The translations under genes were made by a program, and so were the position numbers. 64,000 nt of DNA from an uncultured Planococcus sp. (GTDB taxonomy: Bacteria > Bacillota > Bacilli > Bacillales_A > Planococcaceae): assembly GCA_947493585.1 (NCBI GenBank), contig CANLRI010000001.1, forward strand, positions 310,001-374,000, given 5' to 3'. The notes below the pieces were generated by a model. That model was not told the origin of the DNA and did not search any database. It saw only the letters and a list, made by a program, of their open reading frames with translations. Positions 24,218 through 32,551 of the stretch are shown piece by piece. Every line of letters begins with the position of its first letter. The first letter of the stretch is position 1.

Positions 24218-24248
24218 GTTACAATTACTTGTAACCGAAACAATTACA
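24218..24248. promoter_or_regulatory. Rrf2 operator dyad 2 with overlapping palindrome
   Basis: TGTAA-N9-TTACA at 24230-24248 lies exactly 100 bases from dyad 1. It overlaps a GTTACAA-TTAC-TTGTAAC palindrome at 24218-24235. It sits 42 bases before the Rrf2 start. Confidence 0.65.
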
Positions 24249-24289
24249 TCATGTGAAATTCAACATAAATAAGCAATGGAGGGCTCAAC

Positions 24290-24724
24290 ATGTCAATCAG
24301 CAGCCGATTTGCCGTCGGAATCCATATACTGGCGTTAATTGATTTGAATAAAGAAACCGCCTCATCTTCCGAATTTATCGCGGGCAGCGTCAATACTAAT
24401 GCAGCGGTCATCAGAAAAATCATGGGAATGCTGAAAAAAGCAGGATTGATCGAAGTGCAGCCAGGAGTGGCGGGCGCTAAACTTTCGAGAGAGTTATCGG
24501 AAATCACGCTGTTCGATATTTACAAGGCAGTGAACGTGGTCGAGGTGAACGAATTATTCAGCATCCACGACAAGCCGCATCCCGATTGTGTGGTCGGCAA
24601 AAACATCCAAAGCACCATCGAGCCGATCTTCATGGCCGCCCAGTCGGCGATGGAAAAAGTGTTCCAGAACCTGACGCTCGAAGACATCGTGAAAGATATT
24701 GAAGCGAAAGAACAGGTTCAGTGA
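24290..24724 (+). CDS. Rrf2-family transcriptional regulator (YwnA-like)
   Basis: The 144-residue protein has a winged-helix N-terminus (Ser-Ser-Arg-Phe-Ala-Val-Gly-Ile-His-Ile-Leu, then Val-Asn-Thr-Asn-Ala-Ala-Val-Ile-Arg-Lys-Ile recognition helix, and Leu-Lys-Lys-Ala-Gly-Leu-Ile wing). There is one conserved Cys in His-Pro-Asp-Cys-Val-Val-Gly, not the three that hold an iron-sulfur cluster, so it is likely a thiol-based redox sensor. It is divergent from the NmrA-like reductase gene and probably represses both genes through the TGTAA-N9-TTACA dyads. GGAGGG precedes the ATG. Confidence 0.85.
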   Translation: MSISSRFAVGIHILALIDLNKETASSSEFIAGSVNTNAAVIRKIMGMLKKAGLIEVQPGVAGAKLSRELSEITLFDIYKAVNVVEVNELFSIHDKPHPDCVVGKNIQSTIEPIFMAAQSAMEKVFQNLTLEDIVKDIEAKEQVQ

Positions 24725-24864
24725 AAAGACATTCCAAGCGGATGTCTTTTTTTTATTGAGAAGAACTTTACCAGCATTTGAAATGATGTAAAATTCAATT
24801 ATTACAAATGGCTCGTGGGAATTATTGGTATATTAATCTTTGGAATATGAAGGAGTAGTGAATC

Positions 24865-25570
24865 ATGAAAAATCAAATCAAAGAAACCTTCAATAATCTT
24901 GCTGGCGCATATGAACATTCGACAGACACACAGAATTTATACAATAGTGAGTACGAAAGACCGGCAATGTTTGCCCAGTTGCCCGAGGACTTGAGCGGAA
25001 AAAGAATATTGGACGCCGGGTGCGCAGCCGGTTGGTACACAAAGCAATTGATGGATAGAGGAGCGCAGGTGACCGCTGTGGACATGAGCCCGGAAATGGC
25101 CGCGGCTACTAAGAGACGGGTAGGAGATAAAGCGGAAGTCATGTGTTTGGATTTGGCGGATGCTTTGCCTTTCGAAGAAGGAATGTTCGATTACATCGTC
25201 AGTTCGTTGACGTTGCATTACATTGAAGACTGGGATCCCACATTCAAAGAGTTCCGCCGCATATTAAAACCTGGGGGCGAGTTGCTGTTCTCGGTCCATC
25301 ATCCGTTCACCGATATTAAGTTGTCACGTGATATGGAATACTTCTCAACAATTGATCGTGGACACATGGAAAAAGGAAGGAAAAGTCTACGAAGTCCCGT
25401 TTTTTAGAAGGCCGCTTGGCGATATCTTAACGAAAACGCTTCAACATTTTTTGGTGGCAGATATCATCGAACCGAAGCCGACACAAAAGTTCAAAGAGCT
25501 GGACGCGGTGAGGTACGGACGTTTGATGAAAGCGCCAAACTTTTTGATTGTAAAAGCAGTTAACCCATAA
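24865..25570 (+). pseudogene. Class I SAM methyltransferase, frameshifted
   Basis: The first 160 codons encode a SAM-dependent methyltransferase (Leu-Asp-Ala-Gly-Cys-Ala-Ala-Gly-Trp-Tyr motif I, Thr-Ala-Val-Asp-Met-Ser, Leu-Thr-Leu-His-Tyr and Leu-Lys-Pro-Gly-Gly). Near 25343-25350 (CTCAACAATTG) one extra base shifts the frame; the shifted frame continues with Gln-Leu-Ile-Val-Asp-Thr-Trp, Val-Pro-Phe-Phe-Arg-Arg-Pro-Leu, Ala-Pro-Asn-Phe-Leu-Ile-Val-Lys and stops at 25570, the normal C-terminus. As given, the protein would stop at 25407. Start behind GAAGGAGTAG. Confidence 0.82.
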
Positions 25571-25608
25571 GGTTCTAAGCAATTGGCTTGATGGAAAGGG
25601 GAAGTAGG

Positions 25609-26856
25609 ATGGACAAAAAACTAAAAGGGTGGAAAGATCCAGCGGTTCTCTTGCTGTCACTTGGAATCGCAGGCATCGGGGACTTCATCTATTTAGTAGC
25701 GATCAATATCATCGTTTATCAAATGACGGGATCGGCTGCGGCTGTCGCTGGACTGTGGATTGTAGGGCCGATCGTCAATATTCTGACGAAGTTTTGGACA
25801 GGCAGTTTCATCGATTACCGAAGCAAGAAATCGGTGATCATCTTCACTTACCTGTTAAGGGCTGGATTCATCGCGCTGATTCCGCTGGCTCCTAATGTTC
25901 TGGTCATTTACGTTATTCTGGTTTTCCTGAGCATTGTGAAATCCTTTTTCGGCCCTTCCTCCGTGACCTACATCACGATGCTGGTGCCAACAGGGAAGCG
26001 GAAACGATTCAACTCGATTCACTCGTTTACGTCTTCCGGGGCGTTCATTATCGGCCCGTCAATCGGCGGTGTGCTAATTCTCAGCGGTACGATTGAGACG
26101 ACCTTGTGGATCAATGCCTTATTCTTTGTGCTGTCCGCGTTATTGGTCACGAGGCTTCCGAAACTGGAAGACATCGATCGTGCATCCATCCCATCGTTGA
26201 CCGTATTCCAAGTGATCAGCGATTTTAAGGTCGTGACTGATTTCATCGCGCAAAATAAATACATCACATGTATTTATCTGGTCTTCACCACTGTCCTTAT
26301 CTTTTCCTTTGCAATGGATGCGCAGGAAGTGGTCTTCACCCAGCAAGTGATCGGCTTGTCGGAACTCGACTACAGCTTATTGATCAGCCTCACCGGCATC
26401 GGTTCGGTGAGCGGTGGCCTATTGCTGTCGGTATTTTCCGCTAAAATCTCTATCAGATCGATGATGGTGTATGGCTTGATTTTAACGACAATTGGCTACG
26501 TGGTCTATGCGTTTTCTTGGTCCTTCATCTCGGTCATGATTGGCTTTTTGATTTTGGGCTTTTTCATCGTCTTCATGAACGCCGGCATCGCCACTTTCTA
26601 TCAAAATAATGTTCCGGTGGCGTTAATGGGGCGCATCACAAGCATTTTCCAGCTGTTTCAAAGCACCTTGCAAATTGTCTTTCTGTTGGGAGTCGGCCTG
26701 CTAGCGGATTTCATTTCATTAAGGATAACGATTGTTGTCTTAGCAGTAATTATGCTGGCAGGAGCTGTCGTGCTGGCGTTTTTTGTCATGAAACCAGGAA
26801 AAGCCGAGCTTTTTGAAGAAGAGGAAGGCATGGAAGAGAATGTGTACGTTCAGTAA
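25609..26856 (+). CDS. MFS transporter
   Basis: The 415-residue protein has about 12 hydrophobic helices. It begins with Leu-Leu-Ser-Leu-Gly-Ile-Ala-Gly-Ile-Gly-Asp-Phe, and the cytoplasmic loop 2-3 reads Gly-Ser-Phe-Ile-Asp-Tyr-Arg-Ser-Lys-Lys, the conserved MFS loop motif. It is of the MefA-like group, and would export small molecules. The ATG at 25609 lies behind AAAGGGGAAGTAGG. It follows a broken methyltransferase gene by 38 bases; the substrate is unknown. Confidence 0.87.
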   Translation: MDKKLKGWKDPAVLLLSLGIAGIGDFIYLVAINIIVYQMTGSAAAVAGLWIVGPIVNILTKFWTGSFIDYRSKKSVIIFTYLLRAGFIALIPLAPNVLVIYVILVFLSIVKSFFGPSSVTYITMLVPTGKRKRFNSIHSFTSSGAFIIGPSIGGVLILSGTIETTLWINALFFVLSALLVTRLPKLEDIDRASIPSLTVFQVISDFKVVTDFIAQNKYITCIYLVFTTVLIFSFAMDAQEVVFTQQVIGLSELDYSLLISLTGIGSVSGGLLLSVFSAKISIRSMMVYGLILTTIGYVVYAFSWSFISVMIGFLILGFFIVFMNAGIATFYQNNVPVALMGRITSIFQLFQSTLQIVFLLGVGLLADFISLRITIVVLAVIMLAGAVVLAFFVMKPGKAELFEEEEGMEENVYVQ

Positions 26857-26915
26857 AGGGGTGTTTGCGTCCATTGTCTTTGAATAAAATCTTGAAAATT
26901 GAAGGAGGATGAAAA

Positions 26916-27410
26916 ATGCCGCATCTTTATACAGATAGGTTAGAGTTGATGACTTTCACGACAGAAATGATGCAAGCCGCGACCTCTACTCGGGACGAGC
27001 TGGAACAGGCCACAGGCTATTCCGTAGCCAGTGGGTATCCAAGTGAAACCTATAAAGAAATTCTTCCTTATAAAATTCAGCGCTACCGGCATTTCCCTGA
27101 GGAAAACGAATGGGAAGGGCTCATTATCCATAAGCAAGACCAGTGTGTCATCGGGGATATGGGCTTTCGGCGAAGTACCGACAATCCAAAAGAAATTGAA
27201 TTGGGCTATAGCATCGTTCCCGCTTATGAAGGCTATGGATATGCGACGGAAATGGCCGAAGCAATTATTGAGTGGGGGCTTAAGCTAGAGGGAGTAGAGC
27301 GCATTATCGCGAGCTGCGACCCCAACAACGCGGCTTCTACAAGGGTTTTGGAAAAAGCGGGTTTCACTAGTTTAGGTGAGCGTGAAGGGAAAATTTACTG
27401 GTCGACATGA
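26916..27410 (+). CDS. GNAT acetyltransferase (RimJ/RimL-like)
   Basis: The 164-residue protein opens with Leu-Tyr-Thr-Asp-Arg-Leu-Glu-Leu-Met and has Glu-Leu-Gly-Tyr-Ser-Ile-Val-Pro-Ala-Tyr-Glu-Gly-Tyr-Gly-Tyr-Ala-Thr-Glu-Met, then Asn-Asn-Ala-Ala-Ser-Thr-Arg-Val-Leu-Glu-Lys-Ala-Gly-Phe, the standard acetyl-CoA and C-terminal motifs. It is first of three GNAT genes in a row. GAAGGAGG precedes the ATG. Substrate unknown. Confidence 0.88.
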   Translation: MPHLYTDRLELMTFTTEMMQAATSTRDELEQATGYSVASGYPSETYKEILPYKIQRYRHFPEENEWEGLIIHKQDQCVIGDMGFRRSTDNPKEIELGYSIVPAYEGYGYATEMAEAIIEWGLKLEGVERIIASCDPNNAASTRVLEKAGFTSLGEREGKIYWST

Positions 27411-27440
27411 AGACCTTGGGAATGAAGAGGTGAAAAACGG

Positions 27441-27905
27441 ATGGACTATATTTTTCAAGCCATGACGCAGGAGCAAGCAGAAGATATTGCGGCAAGCTGG
27501 CGTTATCAAGGAGAATATTCCTTTTATGATATGAACGCAGACCCGGAGGACTTAGAGGAGTTTTTAGATCCTGAAAAACGCGAGGGCGTATATTTTGTGG
27601 TTCTTTCCCAAAATGAAATCATCGGGTTTTACAGCTTTCAACAATCTGATAAAGATACGGTGGATATCGGGCTTGGAATGAAACCGGAGTTGACCGGTAA
27701 AGGCAACGGTGTGGCATTCTTGGCAGCAGGCTTGCAGTTTGCCGAAACAAGGTATCGCCCGAAGAACATAACTTTATCAGTAGCGGCGTTCAATACGCGG
27801 GCCATAAACTTATATGAAAAGCTTGGATTTAAAAAAGTGGCATCTTTCGTGCAGCCGACAAACGGGGGGCAGTACGATTTTGTGAGGATGAAATATAATG
27901 AATAG
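27441..27905 (+). CDS. GNAT acetyltransferase
   Basis: The 154-residue protein has the acetyltransferase core: Glu-Ile-Ile-Gly-Phe-Tyr-Ser-Phe, Val-Asp-Ile-Gly-Leu-Gly-Met-Lys-Pro-Glu-Leu-Thr-Gly-Lys-Gly-Asn-Gly, and Asn-Leu-Tyr-Glu-Lys-Leu-Gly-Phe. The acetyl-CoA loop is the well kept Thr-Gly-Lys-Gly. It is the second of three tandem GNAT genes; GAGGTGAAAAACGG precedes the start. Confidence 0.86.
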   Translation: MDYIFQAMTQEQAEDIAASWRYQGEYSFYDMNADPEDLEEFLDPEKREGVYFVVLSQNEIIGFYSFQQSDKDTVDIGLGMKPELTGKGNGVAFLAAGLQFAETRYRPKNITLSVAAFNTRAINLYEKLGFKKVASFVQPTNGGQYDFVRMKYNE

Positions 27906-27970
27906 CGGATCATGGTTTTGCTAAACATGTATTTACGTTAAGCTATTCAAAATTTGAGAGGGGAATAATA

Positions 27971-28534
27971 ATGGGGAGCGTAGGATTGGTGCCGCACGAT
28001 GACGCCTATTGCGAAGAAATTTTCAGGCTTTCTTCTATGCCGGCTGTAAAAGATGCTTTAGGTTTGCCGGATGGAACCCTGGAAGATACTATTCGTTTCA
28101 GCCAGCTGGTAAGGGAAGAAGAAAAGTCAGGAACGAGAGTACCGCGTGTGATTTTGGGGGAGCAAAACCAATTGGTCGGCTTAACCGACTTGATGTTTAT
28201 CGATTACTCGAAGAATTCCTGCCATATCGGAACGTGGATTGGCCAGGAATATTGGGGACAAGGGTTAAACGAAGCGTCTAAAGTCGCCATATTGAAAATT
28301 GCTTTTGGGGAGTTGGGATTGTCGCGTGTCTTCGCGGGGGCAAGAACGGTCAATATCCGTTCTCAAAAAGCGCAGGAAAAATTGCCTTTCATTAGCCTGC
28401 ATGTGGAAACTGAATTCCCGGAAGAACATAAGGCGCTTGAGGACAAGGAAAAGCAAGCATGCGTCCTGCATGTTTTTCGGAAAGAGGATTTTGATGCATA
28501 CCTCGCAGATAAAGAGAATCCGCACATGATATAG
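27971..28534 (+). CDS. GNAT acetyltransferase
   Basis: The 187-residue protein has Gly-Leu-Thr-Asp-Leu-Met-Phe, Cys-His-Ile-Gly-Thr-Trp-Ile-Gly-Gln-Glu-Tyr-Trp-Gly-Gln-Gly-Leu-Asn, a RimJ/RimL-like acetyl-CoA site, and Asn-Ile-Arg-Ser-Gln-Lys-Ala-Gln-Glu-Lys-Leu, then a longer charged C-terminal part. It is the third tandem GNAT gene. The start is behind GAGAGGGG. Substrate unknown. Confidence 0.83.
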   Translation: MGSVGLVPHDDAYCEEIFRLSSMPAVKDALGLPDGTLEDTIRFSQLVREEEKSGTRVPRVILGEQNQLVGLTDLMFIDYSKNSCHIGTWIGQEYWGQGLNEASKVAILKIAFGELGLSRVFAGARTVNIRSQKAQEKLPFISLHVETEFPEEHKALEDKEKQACVLHVFRKEDFDAYLADKENPHMI

Positions 28535-28549
28535 AGAAAGGATGAACAC

Positions 28550-28576
28550 AAAAAAACCGGCGCTGCCGGTTTTTTT
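28550..28576. terminator. Bidirectional rho-independent terminator
   Basis: Seven A, CCGGC, a three-base loop GCT, GCCGG and seven T. It overlaps the stop codon of the CDF gene on the minus strand and ends the GNAT trio on the plus strand. Confidence 0.88.
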
Positions 28577-29444
28577 AGTGTGGCTCCACATGCACATGGA
28601 CAGCCGAAATATCGTAGCGTTTCATGAGTTTGACTTCCACTTTGGTCGAGATGTCGTGTGCGACGGCGATGTCCAAATCGCCCGGCACCAAGACGGTGAC
28701 ATCGACTACGGCCCGGTTGCCGTAATTTCTCGCGCGGATTTCGCGGACTTCGGTGACGCCTTGTGTGGCGAGTGCAGTTTCTTTGAACGATTTGATGAGT
28801 TCCTCGTCAAAGCCGTCCGTCAGTTCGTGTGTCGCTTCCCAAAAGATGCCCCAGCCGGTTTTGACGATCAATACACCGACAAGAAGAGCCGCAAGCGGAT
28901 CGAGCCACGGCAGATAAAACTGCGCGCCGACGATTCCGACGACCGCGGCGATGCTTACCCAGGCATCGGATAAATTGTCTTTAGCTGCCGCTGCAACGGC
29001 TTTGCTATTGATGCGCTCGGCTAGCTTTTTGTTATATCGATATACCAAATACATCACGATAGCAGAAAATCCTGCGGTCCAGGCCGAAAGCAGCCCGGGT
29101 GTTTCGCTGGTGCCTTGGAACATCGACACGACGGCTGAGTAGGTGACTTGCAGCCCAACTGCGACGATGATGAACGAGGCCACCAAAGAAGCCACGGTCT
29201 CTGCCCGCCAATGCCCGTAAGGATGGTTGGCGTCTGCCGGCTTTTGGGATAATTTCAAGCCGATCAAAACTGCCGTTGACGCGACGATATCCGTGACGTT
29301 GTTCAAGGCGTCCGCTTTTAACGCTTCCGACCCAGCCAGGTAGCCAACCCATAATTTAATGATGGATAAAATAATATAGGTAGCAATGCTGAGCATCGCG
29401 CCCCGCTCGCCTAATTTCAGATTGTCGAATCGTTCTTGTTCCAC
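28575..29444 (-). CDS. Cation diffusion facilitator (CDF) metal exporter
   Basis: The 289-residue protein has six membrane helices and a C-terminal cytoplasmic domain ending Val-His-Val-His-Val-Glu-Pro-His. Zinc or manganese ligands are seen in Ala-Asp-Ala-Leu-Asn-Asn-Val-Thr-Asp (helix 2), His-Pro-Tyr-Gly-His loop and Ala-Lys-Asp-Asn-Leu-Ser-Asp-Ala (helix 5). The Asn-rich pattern resembles manganese/iron-type CDFs. I choose the GTG at 29444, eight bases behind GGGGG, and not an ATG 42 bases upstream with no ribosome site. It exports divalent metals in exchange for protons. Confidence 0.88.
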   Translation of the reverse strand: MEQERFDNLKLGERGAMLSIATYIILSIIKLWVGYLAGSEALKADALNNVTDIVASTAVLIGLKLSQKPADANHPYGHWRAETVASLVASFIIVAVGLQVTYSAVVSMFQGTSETPGLLSAWTAGFSAIVMYLVYRYNKKLAERINSKAVAAAAKDNLSDAWVSIAAVVGIVGAQFYLPWLDPLAALLVGVLIVKTGWGIFWEATHELTDGFDEELIKSFKETALATQGVTEVREIRARNYGNRAVVDVTVLVPGDLDIAVAHDISTKVEVKLMKRYDISAVHVHVEPH

Positions 29445-29653
29445 CTGTAATTCCCCCGTCCTGCAAGTACTTGAGTAGGATACCATCCGTAAATCGAGTG
29501 TGTCTACGGCAAAGTTTTTTCAGTATAGCAACTGAAAAGGAGCGAGGAAAGAAAGTTTCTGAAGGGAAAACGGGAGAATATTTGGTCAATGAAACTTTTG
29601 GTATAAAGGGAGTAGCGAATAATACCACAAACCAGAAAGCGGGGCGGACAGTG

Positions 29654-30628
29654 ATGTGCACAGCGATCAGTTTCGAAACGAAAGATCATTATTTTGGCCG
29701 CAATCTCGATTTAGATGTTTCCTATACCGAAATGGTGACCATCACACCGCGGAATTTTCATTGTTACTTTCGTAAAGCCCAGGACATGATGAGTCATTAC
29801 GCCTTGATCGGCATTGCAGCGGTCATCGACCATTATCCGTTATACTACGACGCCACCAATGAAAAAGGCTTGAGCATGGCGGGGTTGAATTTTCCGGGAA
29901 ATGCTCATTTCCATCGAGAAGATCCGGACAAAGACAATATCGCGCCTTTTGAATTCATTCCATGGATTTTAGGCCAATGTGAAACGGTCGAGGAAGCAAA
30001 AATGCTGTTGTCGAAACTGAATTTGGCGGACATTCCTTTCAGTGAACAGCTCCCAATCGCACCACTTCACTGGATGATTTCCGACCAGCAGCAGTCAATC
30101 GTCGTGGAGTCTGTAAAAGAAGGGCTGAAAGTTTACGATAATCCAGTCGGCGTGCTGGCGAATAATCCCGAATTCGGCTACCATTTGTTCAATTTGAACC
30201 AGTATTTATCGGTGACAGCTTCCGCCCCTGAAAATCGTTTCTCGAAACAATTAGACCTCAAGCCTTACAGCCTTGGGATGGGCGGCATCGGCTTGCCGGG
30301 GGATTTGTCCTCGACTTCGCGTTTTGTAAGGGCCACATTCGCCAAATTCAACTCGGCATCCGGCACCAGTGAAGCTGACAGTGTCGGGCAGTTTTTTCAT
30401 ATCCTGAATTCGGTGGCGCAGCCAAAAGGGCTCAATGCGCTAGAGGACGGGAAATTCGAATACACTTTGTACTCTTCCTGCTGCAATATGGACAAGGGGA
30501 TTTACTATTACACAACGTACGACAATAGCCAGATTACCGCAGTAGATCTTCACGCCGAAGATTTGGACAGCGCACAACTCGTCTCTTATCCGCTCATTTC
30601 GAGCCAGCAGTTCCGTTTCGTCAATTGA
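29654..30628 (+). CDS. Choloylglycine-hydrolase-family Ntn hydrolase
   Basis: The 324-residue protein begins Met-Cys-Thr-Ala-Ile-Ser-Phe; Cys2 becomes the N-terminal nucleophile after Met removal. Other family markers are Gly-Arg-Asn-Leu-Asp-Leu-Asp (Arg and Asp), Tyr-Tyr-Asp-Ala-Thr-Asn-Glu-Lys-Gly-Leu-Ser-Met-Ala-Gly-Leu-Asn, Leu-Ala-Asn-Asn-Pro, and Ser-Thr-Ser-Arg-Phe-Val-Arg. It is like bile-salt hydrolases and penicillin V acylases. The start must be here because Cys2 must follow Met; a longer upstream frame is not used. In non-gut bacteria these enzymes may also hydrolyse N-acyl homoserine lactones. Confidence 0.88.
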   Translation: MCTAISFETKDHYFGRNLDLDVSYTEMVTITPRNFHCYFRKAQDMMSHYALIGIAAVIDHYPLYYDATNEKGLSMAGLNFPGNAHFHREDPDKDNIAPFEFIPWILGQCETVEEAKMLLSKLNLADIPFSEQLPIAPLHWMISDQQQSIVVESVKEGLKVYDNPVGVLANNPEFGYHLFNLNQYLSVTASAPENRFSKQLDLKPYSLGMGGIGLPGDLSSTSRFVRATFAKFNSASGTSEADSVGQFFHILNSVAQPKGLNALEDGKFEYTLYSSCCNMDKGIYYYTTYDNSQITAVDLHAEDLDSAQLVSYPLISSQQFRFVN

Positions 30629-30670
30629 AAACAGCGTCCGAAAGAAGAAGTTCTTCCGGGCGCTGTTTTT
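30627..30670. terminator. Rho-independent terminator
   Basis: AAAACAGCGTCCG pairs with CCGGGCGCTGTTTTT (inner GAA/TTC pairing), between converging genes. Confidence 0.8.
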
Positions 30671-30671
30671 A

Positions 30672-31046
30672 TTAGCGGACGTCGAGTATATCGTTGAAAA
30701 TCAAGCCTTTGCCGTCGATATCGATGATCTTCAAGCGCTTTGTTTCTTTGATGAAAATGCTTTTGAATTCATCTCCGTCTTTATTCAATAGCAGTACACG
30801 TTCACCGGAATTGTCAGAGACGAGTTCCGCTTCCAATGAGTCGCTGCCGATTTCTTTATCGATCACGGTAAACTCCGGTAAGGATTTCACATCCTGCAAT
30901 TTAGAGTTTTCGGCGGATTCGTCTTGGATGGCGGTAAACGATTGTTCGTTTTCTGTGGCGGCTTCAGTGCCAGCGTCTGCTTGTTCTCCGCTGCAGGCAG
31001 CGAGGAGAGCGGCAGTGGCCGTGAGCGCAATCAGTGGTTTACGCAT
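30672..31046 (-). CDS. Lipoprotein of unknown function
   Basis: The 124-residue protein has a signal peptide with basic start, Ala/Leu-rich core and lipobox Leu-Leu-Ala-Ala-Cys, so the Cys near residue 18 is lipidated. The mature part is acidic and Gln/Glu-rich at first, then a small beta-rich domain with Ile-Lys-Glu-Thr-Lys-Arg-Leu-Lys-Ile-Ile-Asp-Ile-Asp. The start is the ATG behind GAAAGGGG. It is a single gene next to the SDR gene. No family is recognised. Confidence 0.7.
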   Translation of the reverse strand: MRKPLIALTATAALLAACSGEQADAGTEAATENEQSFTAIQDESAENSKLQDVKSLPEFTVIDKEIGSDSLEAELVSDNSGERVLLLNKDGDEFKSIFIKETKRLKIIDIDGKGLIFNDILDVR

Positions 31047-31085
31047 GTGTTTCAAACCCCTTTCAAATTCATTCCCAGAAAAGCC

Positions 31086-31880
31086 TCAGCCAGTCATGCT
31101 GGTGAAGTCGGGTGCTGTCGGATTGGCGATGTAATGGCCGCCTTCCACTTGAATCGTTTGGCCGGTGATGAATTTGGATTCATCGGAAGCGAGGAACAGC
31201 ACCGTATTCCCGATATCATCCGCTTCGCCGTGATACGGGAGGGCGTTGTATTTCTCGAAAATCGCCAAGACATCCGGCGATAGGTTATTTTTAGCGGCAG
31301 GCGTCAAAATCAAGCCGGGTGCGACGCCGTTGCAGCGGATTTTGTCTTTGCCGTATTGGGCAGCGATATAGCGCGTCAAGTTGACGACTGCGGCTTTCGA
31401 GGCCCCGTATGCCGAGCGGATGGCATCTCCTGTGAAGCCGGCCATCGATGCGGTGTTGATGATCGAGCCGCCGCCCGCTTCGATCATATGGGGAATGGCG
31501 AAACGGCTGCCGAGCAACACGCTTTTGACGTTGACGTTCATGAGGCGATCCCATTCGTCCAAATCGATGTGGACAACATCCAGGTCTTTTTGGAGGTTGG
31601 TGAGGCCGACATTATTGAACAAGATATGAAGGCTTCCATAATGTTCAACAGTGAAGTCAACCGCGTCCCGAATCGATTGTTCTTGTGCGGCGTCGAGGAA
31701 AACGCCCATCGCTTCAAATCCTTGTTTTTGGATAGAAGCCGCGGCTTGCTTGGCGCCTTCTACGTTGTAATCCGCAATGACCACGCTTGCGCCTTCTTGT
31801 GCCAATAATGTAGCAGCAGATAGCCCGATGCCTGAAGCGCCTCCAGTGACCAATGCGACTTTTCCTTGAACTCGATTCAT
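31086..31880 (-). CDS. SDR-family oxidoreductase
   Basis: The 264-residue classical short-chain dehydrogenase has Thr-Gly-Gly-Ala-Ser-Gly-Ile-Gly (NAD(P) binding, residues 12-19), Asn-Asn-Val-Gly, Ser in Asn-Thr-Ala-Ser-Met-Ala and the catalytic Tyr-Gly-Ala-Ser-Lys. It resembles glucose-1-dehydrogenase-like and 3-oxoacyl reductase-like SDRs. Its start overlaps the MarR stop by four bases (ATGA), so MarR is in the same operon and probably represses it. The substrate is unknown. Confidence 0.88.
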   Translation of the reverse strand: MNRVQGKVALVTGGASGIGLSAATLLAQEGASVVIADYNVEGAKQAAASIQKQGFEAMGVFLDAAQEQSIRDAVDFTVEHYGSLHILFNNVGLTNLQKDLDVVHIDLDEWDRLMNVNVKSVLLGSRFAIPHMIEAGGGSIINTASMAGFTGDAIRSAYGASKAAVVNLTRYIAAQYGKDKIRCNGVAPGLILTPAAKNNLSPDVLAIFEKYNALPYHGEADDIGNTVLFLASDESKFITGQTIQVEGGHYIANPTAPDFTSMTG

Positions 31881-32332
31881 TTGGATTCCTTCTCTCTGTT
31901 TGTTCGTTTTGCTTTTAAACCGTTTAAGATTTTTTCATTGAGCGCTAAATACTGGGCGATTTCATCTGCATCCAGCACCTCGAACAGTTCCATATGCTGT
32001 TGTTGGCCAAGCGTTTGCGCTTCTTTCAGCACCTTCGTGCCTTCTTCGGTGATGTCCAGCAGTACTTGGCGGCGATCCTGATCGTTCGAACGGCGGACAG
32101 CGAGGCCCATTTTCACCAGCTTGCCGGCGATATTGGTCATCGCGCCTCCGGTAAACCCGAGCAGTTCCGCGAGCTTCATCTGGTTTTGTGCGCCGTTTCG
32201 CTCGAGTTCGCCGAGCACGAGAATAGGGGAGACCCCGACATTATGCGGAAAGGCATCATTCCACACGATGATGGATTCATTTGTCACGGCTTCGACAGTG
32301 TGAATCAATTTAAAAAGGTTGTTGGTATCCAT
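31877..32332 (-). CDS. MarR-family transcriptional regulator
   Basis: The 151-residue protein has the winged-helix core: Asn-Gln-Met-Lys-Leu-Ala-Glu-Leu-Leu-Gly-Phe-Thr-Gly-Gly-Ala-Met-Thr-Asn-Ile recognition region and Asp-Gln-Asp-Arg-Arg-Gln-Val-Leu-Leu wing with the conserved Asp-Arg-Arg. It heads a two-gene operon with an SDR. A near perfect dyad lies 56 bases upstream and probably mediates autoregulation. The start is behind AGGAGTG. Confidence 0.88.
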   Translation of the reverse strand: MDTNNLFKLIHTVEAVTNESIIVWNDAFPHNVGVSPILVLGELERNGAQNQMKLAELLGFTGGAMTNIAGKLVKMGLAVRRSNDQDRRQVLLDITEEGTKVLKEAQTLGQQQHMELFEVLDADEIAQYLALNEKILNGLKAKRTNREKESK

Positions 32333-32387
32333 AACTTGTACACTCCTGTTTAATTAAAGGATTAGATTTCATTTCATATAAATATAC

Positions 32388-32414
32388 TTTAACACTAAAC
32401 TATTTAATGTTAAA
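32388..32414. promoter_or_regulatory. MarR operator dyad
   Basis: TTTAACACTAAA, three bases, TTTAATGTTAAA: an 11-of-12 inverted repeat of 27 bases, upstream of the MarR gene. Its size and position fit a MarR dimer site. Confidence 0.68.
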
Positions 32415-32551
32415 TAATTAAGCTTGTGGAACAAGAGGCTCTTATTTTCACAGAAGAGAAGGAATGAAGCTAGATTTATGGGAATTAATGTTAATATAAA
32501 AAGGAAGAAATTCACGTTAATCCATAGAGATTTGTAAAAGGAGAAATGGAG

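Noticed and set aside
31291..31554. Arg-rich minus-strand frame inside the SDR gene
   Set aside because: Shadow of the SDR reading frame without ribosome site.
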